Assembly: GCA_905221605.1 (NCBI GenBank)
Contig: CAJNDS010002107.1
Span: 573,386 to 637,385 of the forward strand
Source: Symbiodinium natans
Taxonomy: Eukaryota; Sar; Dinophyceae; Suessiales; Symbiodiniaceae
Length of the DNA: 64,000 nucleotides
Direction of reading: 5' to 3'
The position numbers and the translations under genes are program-made. How positions within the stretch are numbered: the first letter of the stretch is position 1; the number at the start of each line of letters is the position of its first letter. This document shows positions 45,373 through 55,714 of the stretch, piece after piece. The notes beneath the pieces were generated by a model. The model saw only the letters and a list, made by a program, of their open reading frames with translations, had not been told where the DNA came from and ran no database searches.

Positions 45373-46959
45373 CCTCGCGATGTAAGCTAGCCGATTCATC
45401 CCCGTACCATGTTCTGGTTGTCGAAGCCATGATATGTGCACTTCAGTAGAGTCAGCAGACTCAGAAAAATTGTAACATTGTGAGGTCCCAAATCTAGTGA
45501 ACTCAGGTGGCGGTGGCTACGGACACGGCTCGCCCTAGATCACCGGAGGCCGCGAGATGTGGGGGCCCCCAGTTGTCAGGTGCCGTGGGGTCAATGGAGT
45601 CTGGGTCGACTCCAGAGCAAAGCTCAAGACATCTCAAGACTTCGCAGGATCGTCAAAACCATGCCGTGCTAGGCTCTGGCTGACAGTATGGCATAGTATG
45701 GCCGACTATACTTTGGTAAGAGTTTGGTGAGTCCTAGCGCAGACAGAGTACAAGCGGGCCCGGCAGGATTCCTAGCGGTCCTCGCATTTATATACTTTAT
45801 GTGACTGCAAGTGTCGAATTCTGCTTGTGATAGTTTTCCCAGCTTGAGCGGAAACCCGCTCGCTGCACACCCGGGATGTGTAAAGGATCGACGCAGCCGC
45901 GAGATTGCAATCGGAGTCGCTAGTGACGTCGCTTACAGTCCTTACGGTACATCGTAGAATCATGCAGCCCAATATGGCCTGCAGCCTTTCTCCTTTTGAA
46001 CCCCAAATCCAACAGTCTACAAGATCCGATTCCTGCTCGCTGCGCGCGGGTTAGGGTGGTATTCCTTGGTCAGGACACACAGGGGTGGACAGGGTTTATT
46101 TAGAACACCGCGAGTGTATGCCCTTGTCAAACTGGGATAGATACCTCCTCGAAGTTCATGAGCCCCACAACCTGTTCACTTCCGTCAATTCGGGCTCTGT
46201 GCGTTCCGATGTTCAAACCAGAAACACATCCAGGCCCTCAATTCCGTCAGGCTGACTACAAAAGGGCATGAAGCGGTTTAACTTCACAGCGCCCGACGGT
46301 CCAACATTCACGCTGCTTTAGAAGGCAGGTCATCTGTACAGTACAGACTTTCAGCCTATAGTTTGGGCACGTGACGAGGACTCAAGTCGCCACAGACGTG
46401 GCAACTGCCTTGACGTGGAACGCGTCAGCTTAACTTAACCAATGAATTCAGTTCTGGTTTCGGTCTGGAGGCTCAGTCGCATCCGATCACCCATGGATCC
46501 TGCAATGTGATGCTACCAATACAATTTGCTGTGTCGCTCCAATAACTATGTTGCAGTCGCGCCAAGCCTGCAGTCCTCAGCCTTTTGGCACCACTGCAAC
46601 CTGTGAGAAAAGAAGGTCGGCTGCTTCAGGTTTGAGCTACGGTGGCTAGAATGACGCCGCCACATCCGCAGCAACAAGCAACCGCGCATCCGCAGACACA
46701 ACAAAAAGTGGTGGCCGCCGCACCTTTGTTTTGCAACAACTACAAGCATTTAATTTCCGAACCCGTCATGCAAGCATGGTGTTTGCGGATGCCCCCCTCC
46801 CCCTCTTTTTTCCTCTTCGCCTCAAAAAGCATCCTGCCATTCAGCGGAATCGCTTCAGACTGAGAAATCCTCTTGTGCAATGTTTTTTTCAACGCAGCCG
46901 GCACTGTACTCGTAGCAACTAGCGAAAGTCGAGGGCTTCTTCCTCCCCAACTCCTGGAC
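45373..46959. other. No recognisable gene
   Basis: Mixed sequence with short frames only. A CAGCAACAAGCAACCGC-type stretch near 46,670 gives a Gln/Pro-rich frame without other support. Confidence 0.5.
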
Positions 46960-46963
46960 AGAG

Positions 46964-47265
46964 ATTGTCGACGTTTCTTGTTTTGACTTTCCGCGTCTTG
47001 GCGCCCCTGTCGTCCTGGGGCATGTCGTCACGCTCCTCAGCACTCGTCACACTTTTCTACTTTTCGAGTCCTGGGAAATTTTTCCATTTCCCGGGACTTC
47101 CGTACTTTTCGACTTTTCGCAACCTGGGGCACTTTCGGGACTTTTCGCTTTCCCACGTTTGACTTTCTCAATTTTTCACGGCCTGGCACTTTTCGCATTC
47201 TTCGGCTTTCCGCTTCCTGGGGTATATACTTCTAGCACTTTTCGAGTTTTTGAGCCCTAGCACGT
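46964..47265. repeat. Degenerate ACTTTTCG/CCTGGGGCA repeat
   Basis: Words ACTTTTCG, TTTTCGC and CCTGGGGCACTTT recur about every 30-50 bp with heavy decay, giving a T/C-biased strand. No gene in it, and nothing is seen from 47,266 to 47,568 except a C/T-rich stretch just upstream of the hydrolase gene. Confidence 0.5.
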
Positions 47266-47568
47266 ATGCAGTTGCATTTAACGTTTGTCAGCATGAGGGC
47301 CGCTCTGAGGGCCTGTACGTGTGCGTGAGAGTGATAACATGCTAATCCACCAAAAGTCGAAATCCGCAGCTCCCTAATGAATGAGCCTGGTTCCTGGAAG
47401 CCCCCTGCCTTGGCCGATCTGCTCAAATCTGTTCACAGGAACGGAGTCTATGTCAACACCATCCCCAAAACCTGAATCCTACCTTCAACCGCCCCTCCCT
47501 CCCCCTCTCCTCCCCCACCTTAGATAGACTCGTCCCTTGAGATCCGAAGTCCATCGCAGAGCCCAGAA

Positions 47569-48811
47569 ATGGCTTGGGCGGTGTTCTTCTCGTTGCTGCT
47601 GACCCACTCGGCTGGCACAGGCAAGTCCGAGATGGGCACGGCCCACTTCCTGGACGGCTACCCGAAGGCCGGGCTTAGTCTACTTAGGGCTTCATGTTGG
47701 TCGGGAGTTAGAGGCTTTGGGGCTATTGTGTTTTTGGGAGCTATCCGGTGCTTTTGCTGTCAGCCCGCGGTCCGTTTCGCAAAAGCCACGTCCAAGAAGC
47801 CAGCACCAGGCGCGATGCTTGGACGGAAGCCCTGCTGTCTACTACATGAGCAAGGGGTCGGGTGCAGGGGAGAAGAAGTACATGATCTTTCACGAGGGCG
47901 GCGGTTGGTGTTCTCATGGATTAGCCTGCTATCGCCGTTCTAACAAGCGCCTTGGAAGCAGCGTAAATGATTCAGAGACCATGGACATGTCAGTTGCTGA
48001 CCACATCAAGTTCTCGCGAAATCCCCAGCAGAATCCTTTGATGTATGACTGGAACCATATCTTCGTCCGATACTGCGACGGTGGTTTCTATGCAGGTGAC
48101 AGGGCAGAGCCTGTCACGGTTTTTGGGAAGAAGCTCTACTCCTGGGGCAAGCACATCACTGAGGCGCTCTTCATAGACATCGCGGGGCTTGAGTCTAGCA
48201 CAGATGTGGTTTTGGGCGGCTGCAGTGCTGGTGCCATGCACATTTATGCACACCTAGATGCACTCAAAAAGCTGGTCCCCGGGAATGCACGCGTCGTAGG
48301 CCTCGCGGACTCTGGCTTTTTCCTGGACGAGGAGTGGATAACTCCACGCCTTAACGGTGCGGTCTATGCCCATGAAGGGGAAAGCCTTCTCCCACCTCAG
48401 TGCCTGAGCGACTACGCAGGCCGAGCGGGGATGTGCCTCCTGGGTCCGGTTGCCATGAAGTATCTGCAGACGCCGATTTTCGCGTTGCAGAGCCGCTTCG
48501 ATGGGGCGAGGCATAAGAATGTTCCAGCATGCACAGACGACATCTGCACGCAGGCATATATCACGAAGTTTGCAGCATCAATCGCCAGCAGCTTTGAGAA
48601 GAACAAGGGCGGCTACTTCCTTGACAGCTGCCAACACCATTGCTTCTATGCCCAGTGGCAGGCCTTGCCAGCAAGACCCCTGGACGACATCAGCGGCTTG
48701 ACACCCCTTCAAGCTTTTGCCTCGTGGTACGGTGGTGGTGAATCACAGTACAGCCAGGCTGCCGTTGTGGAGTGTGCAGAGTGTTGCAACGGTACACTTC
48801 CTATTCAATAG
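47569..48811 (+). CDS. Secreted pectin acetylesterase / Notum-family carboxylesterase
   Basis: Exon 1 (47569-47667) begins MAWAVFFSLLLTHSAGTG, a clear signal peptide. Exon 2 (47810-48811) begins ARCLDGSPAVYY. The 142-bp intron is GC-AG (AAG|GCCGGG to CCAG|GCG) and phase 0. The 366-residue product is close to the plant family length of about 390-400. Family blocks in order: FHEGGGWC, the oxyanion region; HIFVRYCDGGFYAG; nucleophile GGCSAGA with Ser about 172; LADSGFFLD; LQSRFDG with the acid Asp about 264; DSCQHHC with His about 310. All three catalytic positions are present, as are paired Cys, so the enzyme should be active. Family members deacetylate pectin in plants or delipidate Wnt in animals; the substrate here is unknown, with an extracellular or vacuolar acylated polysaccharide or protein as candidates. 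Confidence 0.9.
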
Positions 48812-49842
48812 ATGCACTTCACACTTGGTTCCTACTGCTTTCAATGGGTTGCATTTCTGTTGTCCTACTTTTCTACATTCGTCCTTTTACACGCTTCTGG
48901 GCAACAAGAACTCGGCCAGGAAGACTTGTTCTGCTTGTTGCCCATCTTGTGCCAAAAGTGCAGGAAGAGGCCGACGACGCAACGCTTCATCTGCAAAATG
49001 TTGGCGAGAAGGTACTTGAGGTAAACTATCTGAATTTGATCTGATTCAACTGGGTAATCGCCAACGCTTTATATTTTTTTGTTTTTGAATTTCGGTTTCC
49101 TTGTATTCGTAAAGAAAACCTCCAAAATGCGCATTTTTCTTTCCGTCCTCACTGGTCCTAGTACTTCAGATCCCACAAACAAGTGCAGCCCATGTGTCCC
49201 GAAACCCACAGACCCCCTCTACGAATCTTGTCCGAACCCGTCATCTGAGGATTGTTGCAAATAGTCGTCCAAGGTTGGTGTAGGATGTGCCCCAAATCCT
49301 ACCGTTGCTCGTCGTTTAAAGATGTTTTAAAGAGTTAAGCCCGGATTCAGCCCCTTGGCTAATTTTTTGCGTAATGTAGTAATGCGCAATGCACGTTTGC
49401 AAGCCTTGCCAAGCACCCCTCTAACCAGCATGTGCTCTTACAGGCGCCCCTTGAAGGTCAGAAAAGGGCCTGAAAACGGGGGGGGGGGGGGGGGGAAATG
49501 ACCCCCTGAAAGTCACAAACCCATGAACATGTGTTAGAGCGAGCGAAAATGGCAAATCACTGTTGCGCAGGCTGTGCAATGTCTAGTTGTCACATCGCCA
49601 ACGCCATCGGCTTTCGCAACACCAGCTGCATTGCACTGGCACCTGGTCTCATGCCACATACCATTGTTAGCTATGATACTCCGCAAGAGTCCGCAGCAAT
49701 GTCGACGCGTAGCGTGTTGTGGCTCAAGGAGCTTCAGCATCGGTGATTGCCGTGCCAAGCGTTCTCAAGCACAGGTAACAATGCCCATGCAACCAGAGGA
49801 GCCCATGGCGTCCCTGTGCCTTTGGCTTGTTTGCCTTATATG
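48812..49842. other. 3' flank of the hydrolase; no further gene assigned
   Basis: A short frame at 49,121-49,264 (ending CPNPSSEDCCK) is Cys/Pro-rich but unsupported. A poly-G run lies at 49,480-49,496. Confidence 0.4.
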
Positions 49843-50154
49843 GAGAGAGAGAGAGAGAAAAAAAATATATATATATATATATACATATATATGCTCACCC
49901 CCCACCCCCCCATGATCTACCGCGGTGGGTCTGGGAGAGAGGGCGGGGGTGGGGGGGTCCTTGCATGCACAGTAGTATGATCTACAAAGTTGGCAAAGTT
50001 ACAATAATGATGATGATAAGAATAAAAACAGCAATAATAGTAATACTAAATCATAATAATTGTAGTAATTGATTGTAGTAATCGTAATGGGAGAGAGGGG
50101 GGGGGGGGGGGGGCTTGCATGCACACTAGTATGATATACAAAGTTGGCAAGGTT
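49843..50154. repeat. (GA)(TA) tract and a duplicated ~70-bp G-rich module
   Basis: (GA)n-(TA)n lies at 49,843-49,892. The module GGGAGAGAGGG...CTTGCATGCACA...TAGTATGAT...TACAAAGTTGGCAA occurs at 49,933-50,002 and again at 50,089-50,154, with a G-run of differing length. Confidence 0.75.
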
Positions 50155-50990
50155 ATAAGAATGTAATAAGAAAATGGTAGTAATAATAATTAATGAATAT
50201 TATTCTTATAGGAATTCTAGAATACCAGTAAAACAAATAAGAAGCAGAAGAAGAAGAGCAATGATGAGAGCAATAAAAGTAGTAAGAATAGTTCTTATAC
50301 AAATGAGAAACATAATCATAGGAATAATAGTAACTATGGTAATAACAGTAATAATCGCAATAAGAATAACAATAATAACAATAATGATAGTTGTAACAAT
50401 AACAAGAATAACAACAGCAAGAATAATAATACCAACAATACTAATATTTATAATCATACTAGTCGTAATAATAAGAATGGCAATATTAATTATAGTAATG
50501 ATAAGCATAATAAGAAGAATAATGATGACAATAGTAAGAATAGTAGTCATAAGAAGAAAAATAGTAGTAATGTTGATGCTACTACCACTAACAATCATAT
50601 TAGTAGTAATAATTGTAATAGCAATAATGAGAAGGTAATAATCAGCATAAATAGGAACATAATATTAAATATAAGAATAATATTAATGATAATAGCAATA
50701 ATACTAAAATTAATCGGACCATTAATGATAATGTCAATAATAATGATGATAACAATCACAGTAGTAAAAAATATAATCAGAATAATACTTCGTAATAAAG
50801 ATACTGCTAAGAATAAACATACTACTACTAGTAATAATGGTAGTAGTCGTAGTAGTAGTAGTAGTAGTAGTAGTAATCATCATAATATGAAGAGGAATAC
50901 AAATATGAATTATGAATAGGAATACAAATAGGAATGATAATGGAAAAATAATAGAAATATACTAATAAGAATAATACTGGTAAGAATCAA
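50003..50990. repeat. Decayed (AAT)n-type low-complexity block with period 3
   Basis: About 950 bp of AAT/AAC/AAG/GTA/ATG triplets keep a three-base phase. Long frames rich in Ile/Val/Met/Arg or Asn/Ser are therefore open on both strands, including 50,174-50,638. The composition is that of an old trinucleotide microsatellite, not of a gene. A (TAG)n run is at 50,830-50,872. Confidence 0.75.
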
Positions 50991-51114
50991 CAAGTGCAGG
51001 AAGTACTCGGTTCCATCCGGTTCGTTTTTTTGATTGCACAAGGGGCGTTTCCAGGCGGTTCGGTTCGGGACTGTTCGGTTCTGTGCGGTTCGTGGTTCTT
51101 CGCGGTTCTTCTTC

Positions 51115-51166
51115 GTCGCTTAGAAAACTAAAAGAGGGACGTCGCTTAGAAAACTAAAAGAGGGAC
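51115..51166. repeat. 26-bp tandem duplication
   Basis: GTCGCTTAGAAAACTAAAAG plus AGGGAC occurs twice in direct tandem. It is preceded by repeated CGGTTC words (51,040-51,110). Confidence 0.85.
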
Positions 51167-51283
51167 CCATAATAATAATTGTAATCATATTGAAGACCTC
51201 TCGAGCCGAAGCATTTCAACTTCAGTTACACGGGGACTCCCCCTATACCGAAAAAAACAAAGCAAAAAAACAAAAAAGCAAAG

Positions 51284-51588
51284 CCATGGAGCCCAGGAGG
51301 CCCATTTTTTGGATTTGTTTGTTTTCTCGAGCTTTTTTGGTTTTGTTTGGTCAAAACCAAAAAACCCATGTGCTTTTTTGGTTTTCGAGTCCCCGGGAAG
51401 GCAACAACCAAAAAAACACATGGTTTTTTTTGGTTTTTCATCCCAAAAACAAAAAATGCATTTTTTTGTTTTCCGACCTCCTCAGACTCGAAAAACGCGT
51501 GGTTTTTTTAAAGCTTCGACCAAGAAAACCGAAAAAAGCCTCGAGAAAACCAAAAACTCTTAACAAAAATTCCTCCCGGCCTCCATGG
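51284..51588. repeat. Fold-back element, copy 1
   Basis: The ends CCATGGAGCCCAGGAGG and CCTCCCGGCCTCCATGG are imperfect inverted copies. Inward, TTTTCTCGAGCTTTTTTGG pairs with the region around CCGAAAAAAGCCTCGAGAAAA, and outward A-rich and T-rich flanks also pair. The core has TTTTGG/CCAAAA runs. Bases 51,590-51,950 after it are unique sequence without a gene. Confidence 0.6.
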
Positions 51589-51952
51589 CTTTGGTTTTTT
51601 TGGTTTTTTTGATTTTTGGTTTCGAGCCTGCTCGGGGACACATGGGGGACCAAACCTCAGGGCAACACGGAGGTAGGTAACCGTCTGACGGGCAACAGGC
51701 ACCCATTCCACGAACTTAGCGGGGCAGAGCCGGGTGCCACGAACTTCTGCGAACCTGAGGACAGATTCACGAAGGGTCCAAGGGTTAGCTGGAAGACTAA
51801 CCCATGGATAGTAGATGTCCCTGCGAACGCAGGGAAGGTTCGACGAAGTTAGCAGAAGGCCACGAGGCTTCGGCCGAAGGGGCAGTGGCTTAGACGAGCT
51901 TAGTTTGGGGTGCCCCCCCTTGCCCGGTCTAAGTGTTACCTCCCTTTGTTTT

Positions 51953-52254
51953 CCTCAAATTTTGGGTTTTTTTGGTGTTCTCGATGTTTTTTTAGTTTCG
52001 CTTGGTCAAAGCCAAAAAAACCCATGTGCTTTTTGATTTTCTAGTCCCAGGGAAGGCAAAAACCAACAAACACATGGTGCTTTCTTGTTTTTCATCCCAA
52101 AAACCAAAAAACCCCAGGGCTTTTTTTGGTTTTCCGACCCCCTCAGACTCGAAAACAAAAAAAGCACATGTTTTTTTGGTTTTGACCCAGAAAAACCCAA
52201 AAAACCTCGAGAAAACCGAAAACTCAAAAACAAATGCCCTCCCGGCCTCCATGG
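51953..52254. repeat. Fold-back element, copy 2 (left end lost)
   Basis: The internal order matches copy 1 (TCTCGATG, GGTCAAAGCCAAAA, CACATGG, CCCCCTCAGACTCGAAAA, CCTCGAGAAAACC) and it ends in CCTCCCGGCCTCCATGG. The left CCATGGAGCCC terminus is missing. Confidence 0.6.
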
Positions 52255-52364
52255 TTTTGTTTTTTTTTTGGTTGTTTTGTTTTTTTGATTTTTTGGTTTC
52301 GAGCTTGCTCGGGGACACATGGGGGACCAAAAAACCAAAAAACCAAAAAACCAAAAAACCAAAG

Positions 52365-52678
52365 CCATGGAGCCCAGGAGGCCATTTGTTGGGTTTTTTT
52401 TTGTTTTCTCGATGTTTTTGTTTTGTTTTGTTTGGTCAAAACCAAAAAACACTTTTTTTGTTTTCCAGTCCCACGCAAGGCAAAAACCAGAAAACAGAAG
52501 TGGTCAGTTTTTGGTTTTTTCCCAAAACCAAAAAAACCATGGTGTTTTTGGTGTTCCGACCCCCTCAGACTTGAAAAATCAAAAAAACACATGTTTTTTT
52601 TAAGTTGTGACCAAGAAAAACCAAAAAAAAAACTCGAGAAAACTAAAAACTCTAAAACAAGCCTCCCGGCCTCCATGG
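52365..52678. repeat. Fold-back element, copy 3
   Basis: It has both termini (CCATGGAGCCCAGGAGGCC and GCCTCCCGGCCTCCATGG). It is separated from copy 2 by a (CCAAAAAA)n run and by GGGGACACATGGGGGACCAAA, which also follows copy 1. Length 314 bp against 305 for copy 1. Confidence 0.6.
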
Positions 52679-52831
52679 CTTTGTTTTTTTTTTTCAGTTT
52701 TTTGGTTTCTTTGTAGGTTATCGGAGAAATCAACTACAAGAGAAAGATTTGGTGTGTAAACGAAATATTAGTGGAAGCATGGTTTTTGCTCGGGTTTTAA
52801 CAGGGTTTTAGGAGCAAAACACGTCACGGTA

Positions 52832-52935
52832 GATCATGGGGGGGACCATTTATATTTATATTTATATTTATATTTATATGTATATGCTTTATATGTATAT
52901 TTATATGATGCCCCCCCCCCCCCCAAAGATCTACG
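52832..52935. repeat. TTTATA repeat inside an inverted GTAGATC/poly-G frame
   Basis: GTAGATCATGGGGGGGACC on the left and a C14 run followed by AAAGATCTACG on the right are inverted around (TTTATA)n. A related GTAGATCTTTG plus poly-G tract lies at 53,650-53,700. The stretch 52,679-52,831 and 52,936-53,023 shows no gene. Confidence 0.5.
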
Positions 52936-53023
52936 TGTTTTTATGTTTTGGGTGCGATTTAGGGTTTTAGGGTTGGGGGTGGGGGGCCATCTTAATATGT
53001 AAGTGTTCGTATATTAACCGTGA

Positions 53024-53172
53024 GCCCGATTGAAAAACGATTGAAACGATTGAAATTCAATCGGGGGCCGGATTGAAGATTGAAGATTGAAGATTCCCAG
53101 CAAAAGGTTTTCCAGGAATCTTCAATCTTCAATCCGGCCCCCGATTGAATTTCAATCGTTTTTCAATCGGGC
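53024..53172. repeat. 149-bp near-perfect hairpin
   Basis: The left arm begins GCCCGATTGAAAAACGATTG and continues through CAATCGGGGGCCGGATTGAA. The right arm is its inverted copy ending CAATCGGGC. The arms differ by extra GATTGAA copies on the left. The loop is around 53,094-53,114 (CCCAGCAAAAGGTTTTCCAG), itself partly self-complementary. Confidence 0.85.
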
Positions 53173-54099
53173 GCACGTTTTATAAAGTCTCAGAAGTAGA
53201 TCTCGTGACGTCGCTCAAGGTCATATGTATTCGCAGACATTCCACTCCAAATATACTTGACCATTTGTGTTTGTAATACTCGCAATGGCTCGCATTCCAG
53301 TAGCTGGCACAGGGGGGTCTTTTCTTTTGCCTCTATACTTTCACATGATTCATACGACTTTTCGCAGGAGTTCTTCTGAATTTGCTCGAATTCGTATTAA
53401 GTTTGGCTCTGTTACCTTGTTTTTCCCTAATAAACTGTTTCCTTGGTTGTCCCTATGAAAAGCCTCTATCTTTGTATTTTAATAGGGTCCTCTATATGTT
53501 TCCACAGGATTCCCATTTGTGTCCATGCATGTTTCATTATTTTTGCTTAATATGGTGTCCATTCATATTTTTAATATGGTTTCCATTCATATGTGCTCAT
53601 GCTGAGAAAGAGTCACGGTAGGGTTTACAGAGGCATAAATGTATGAAAAAGGGTAGATCTTTGGGGGGGGGGGGGGGGGTAGCATTTATATTTATGTTTT
53701 TGTTTTTTGCACAAATAAAATACCGGGCAACAATAAAATACTAATTCAAGCCCGGGGAGCACATTAATTTCTCCATTTAATATTAAATCCTTTCCAAGCT
53801 CATATTGTTACTAGCATATTTATTTAGTGAATACTCTTCGTCCAGCATTTTACTACCTTAATATCGTATGAAAGTAGTTGATTGAATGGTGGATAAGTGA
53901 ATAGGTGAGAGAGAAATTAATGCGTGACCAAATGTCCCAAAGGTAGAAAAGTAGAAAAGATTGCTTTTGAAAATGTCTCATATACATATGTATATATATA
54001 TATATGTATACAGTATACACATATACATATATACATATACTATATTCCCCAAACAGTGCTTGCACAATGGGGTTCTTACGTTCAGAGTAAAGGAATTGG
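53173..54099. other. A/T-rich, no gene; poly-G and TATA-rich palindromic tract
   Basis: A poly-G run lies at about 53,662-53,680. An ATGTATATATATATATATGT-like palindromic tract lies at 53,982-54,040. No frame is convincing. Confidence 0.5.
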
Positions 54100-54415
54100 T
54101 TGCCGACCGCAACGGCGCACGCGGCGGTGGGGCGGGGCCTTCGTTTCGATGCTCCCGCTGTGGTTTCGCGCGAATTCCGTTGCGTTTCGATGCTCCCGCT
54201 GTGGTTTCGCGCGAACTCCGTTGCATTTCGATGCTCCCGCTGTGGTTTCGCGCGAATCTCGTGGCCTTTTCAGGCCTCTTCTTGGGGGGTCACTTAGGTT
54301 GCCGACCGCAACGGCGCACGCGGTGGGGCGGGGCCTTGGTTTCGACGCTCCCGCTGTGGTTTCACGCGAATTCCGTTGCGTTTCGATGCTCCCGCTGTGG
54401 TTTCGCGCGAACCCC
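54100..54415. repeat. 41-bp GC-rich minisatellite, block 1
   Basis: A header GTTGCCGACCGCAACGGCGC is followed by 41-bp units (TTCGATGCTCCCGCTGTGGT continuing TTCGCGCGAATTCCGTTGCGT), with copies at 54,151, 54,192 and 54,233. A tail and then a second header plus units follow from 54,297. All six frames are fairly open, giving FDAPAVVSREFR-like repeats that I treat as artefacts. Confidence 0.85.
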
Positions 54416-54869
54416 TAATACTATCTTAGACTACTATTTGTTGTATGTAGTTAAAAATTGTCGGCGTTGGACAAATTTTGTGGGCAAAAAATAGTCTATT
54501 ATTTTAGGCGTGCAAGTCTATTTAGACTATTTGTTGGGGGAATATCTTGTTTTTTGGCGTCCCAAAAAGCAGTTGCAAAATATCTTGTTTTTTTGGGCCG
54601 CAAAACAGCCTATTTTTACCGGTTCGCAACTCGAAATTTCGAGTAAACTTCGGGAAACGACAACTCGAAATTTCGAACAAACTTCGGGTCGGCGGAAGAT
54701 GACGATCTTAACAGGCGAAGATATTTCTTCAGATCTTTCTGGTGTTTTGCATTAATCTTAACAGGAAAAGGTAGTTCTTTTCAGGTTTTTTCACTGATGA
54801 TGATGATGAGGATGATGATGATGATGATGGTGATGATGACTATTCATAGGGTCATAAATAACCTTGTTC

Positions 54870-54904
<35 letters not shown>

Positions 54905-55291
54905 GCTGCTGCTGCTGCTGTTGTTGTTCTGTGCTCGCTCATCACCAATTCGTTCCTCCTCGCGGTTCTGGTTGCTCGCGAACTTCTCCGCGCCCTCCTT
55001 GATGTCGGCCACCGCCTGCTTGAGGGACTCTGCCATTCGTTTTTTCTTCGTCCACCACCACCACAGCCTTCTTCATGGCAGCTGCCGGTCGCTTTCGAAG
55101 CCACCGTATCCACGGCACACAGGGCTGCTTGCTGGCCAGGGATGCACCACGATCCTCCTCCTGGCCACAAAGAATACATGCAGGGCTGAATGAACGTGGT
55201 GCAGTTCTCTTCTTCCGTCACAAACAGCTCTCATGAGATGCACCACAGAACGCCAAACCATGCGCGAAAAAACCGATTCGGACCCTGCAGT
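54416..55291. other. No gene; GAT and GTT microsatellites
   Basis: (GAT)n lies at 54,795-54,840 and (GTT)n-(GCT)n at 54,864-54,929. AACTCGAAATTTCGA words appear at 54,625-54,700. A minus-strand frame downstream of the triplets (Lys/Glu-rich, QAVADIKEGAEKFASNQN) is short and runs into poly-Asn; it is not annotated as a gene. Confidence 0.45.
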
Positions 55292-55590
55292 TTACTCGAA
55301 TTTCTTCGAAATTTCGAGTCGGTAACTCGAAGTTTACTCGAAGTTTCCTCGAAGTTTAAGTATTGCAACTCGAAGTTTCACTCGAAGTTTCGAAGTGACA
55401 ACTCGAAGTTTAAAAATGGACATGTTTCAAAAACCTAGGGTTTTTGCACATCGCAACTCGAAATTTCGAGTTTCGAGCCATCAAACTTCGAGTAAACTTC
55501 GAGTAAACTTCGACTTGCGAAACTCGAAATTTCGAAGAAACTTCGACCAAACTTCGACTTGCAAACTCGAAACTTCGAAGAAATTTAGAC
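55292..55590. repeat. Palindromic CTCGAAATTTCGAG / AACTTCGA repeats
   Basis: A dense field of AACTCGAAATTTCGAG, AACTTCGAGTAAACTTCGA and CTCGAAGTTT words in both orientations. Related words occur at 54,625-54,700. Confidence 0.75.
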
Positions 55591-55714
55591 CAAACTTCGA
55601 GGCCCGACTGCAAAAATCCATGAAAAGAATCGATTGCCGAACTCGAGTTGTGGAAGCAAAACGAATAAATTCCGAATCGATAAACAAAAAACATCGATTG
55701 CCGGACTCGAATTT

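Noticed and set aside
50174..50638. A 154-codon hydrophobic membrane protein
   Set aside because: It is the translation of a triplet-phased microsatellite. The opposite strand gives an equally long frame and there is no start context or domain.
51190..52733. Several 120-190-codon Lys/Phe/Pro-rich frames
   Set aside because: They translate the TTTTGG/CCAAAA fold-back elements on both strands.
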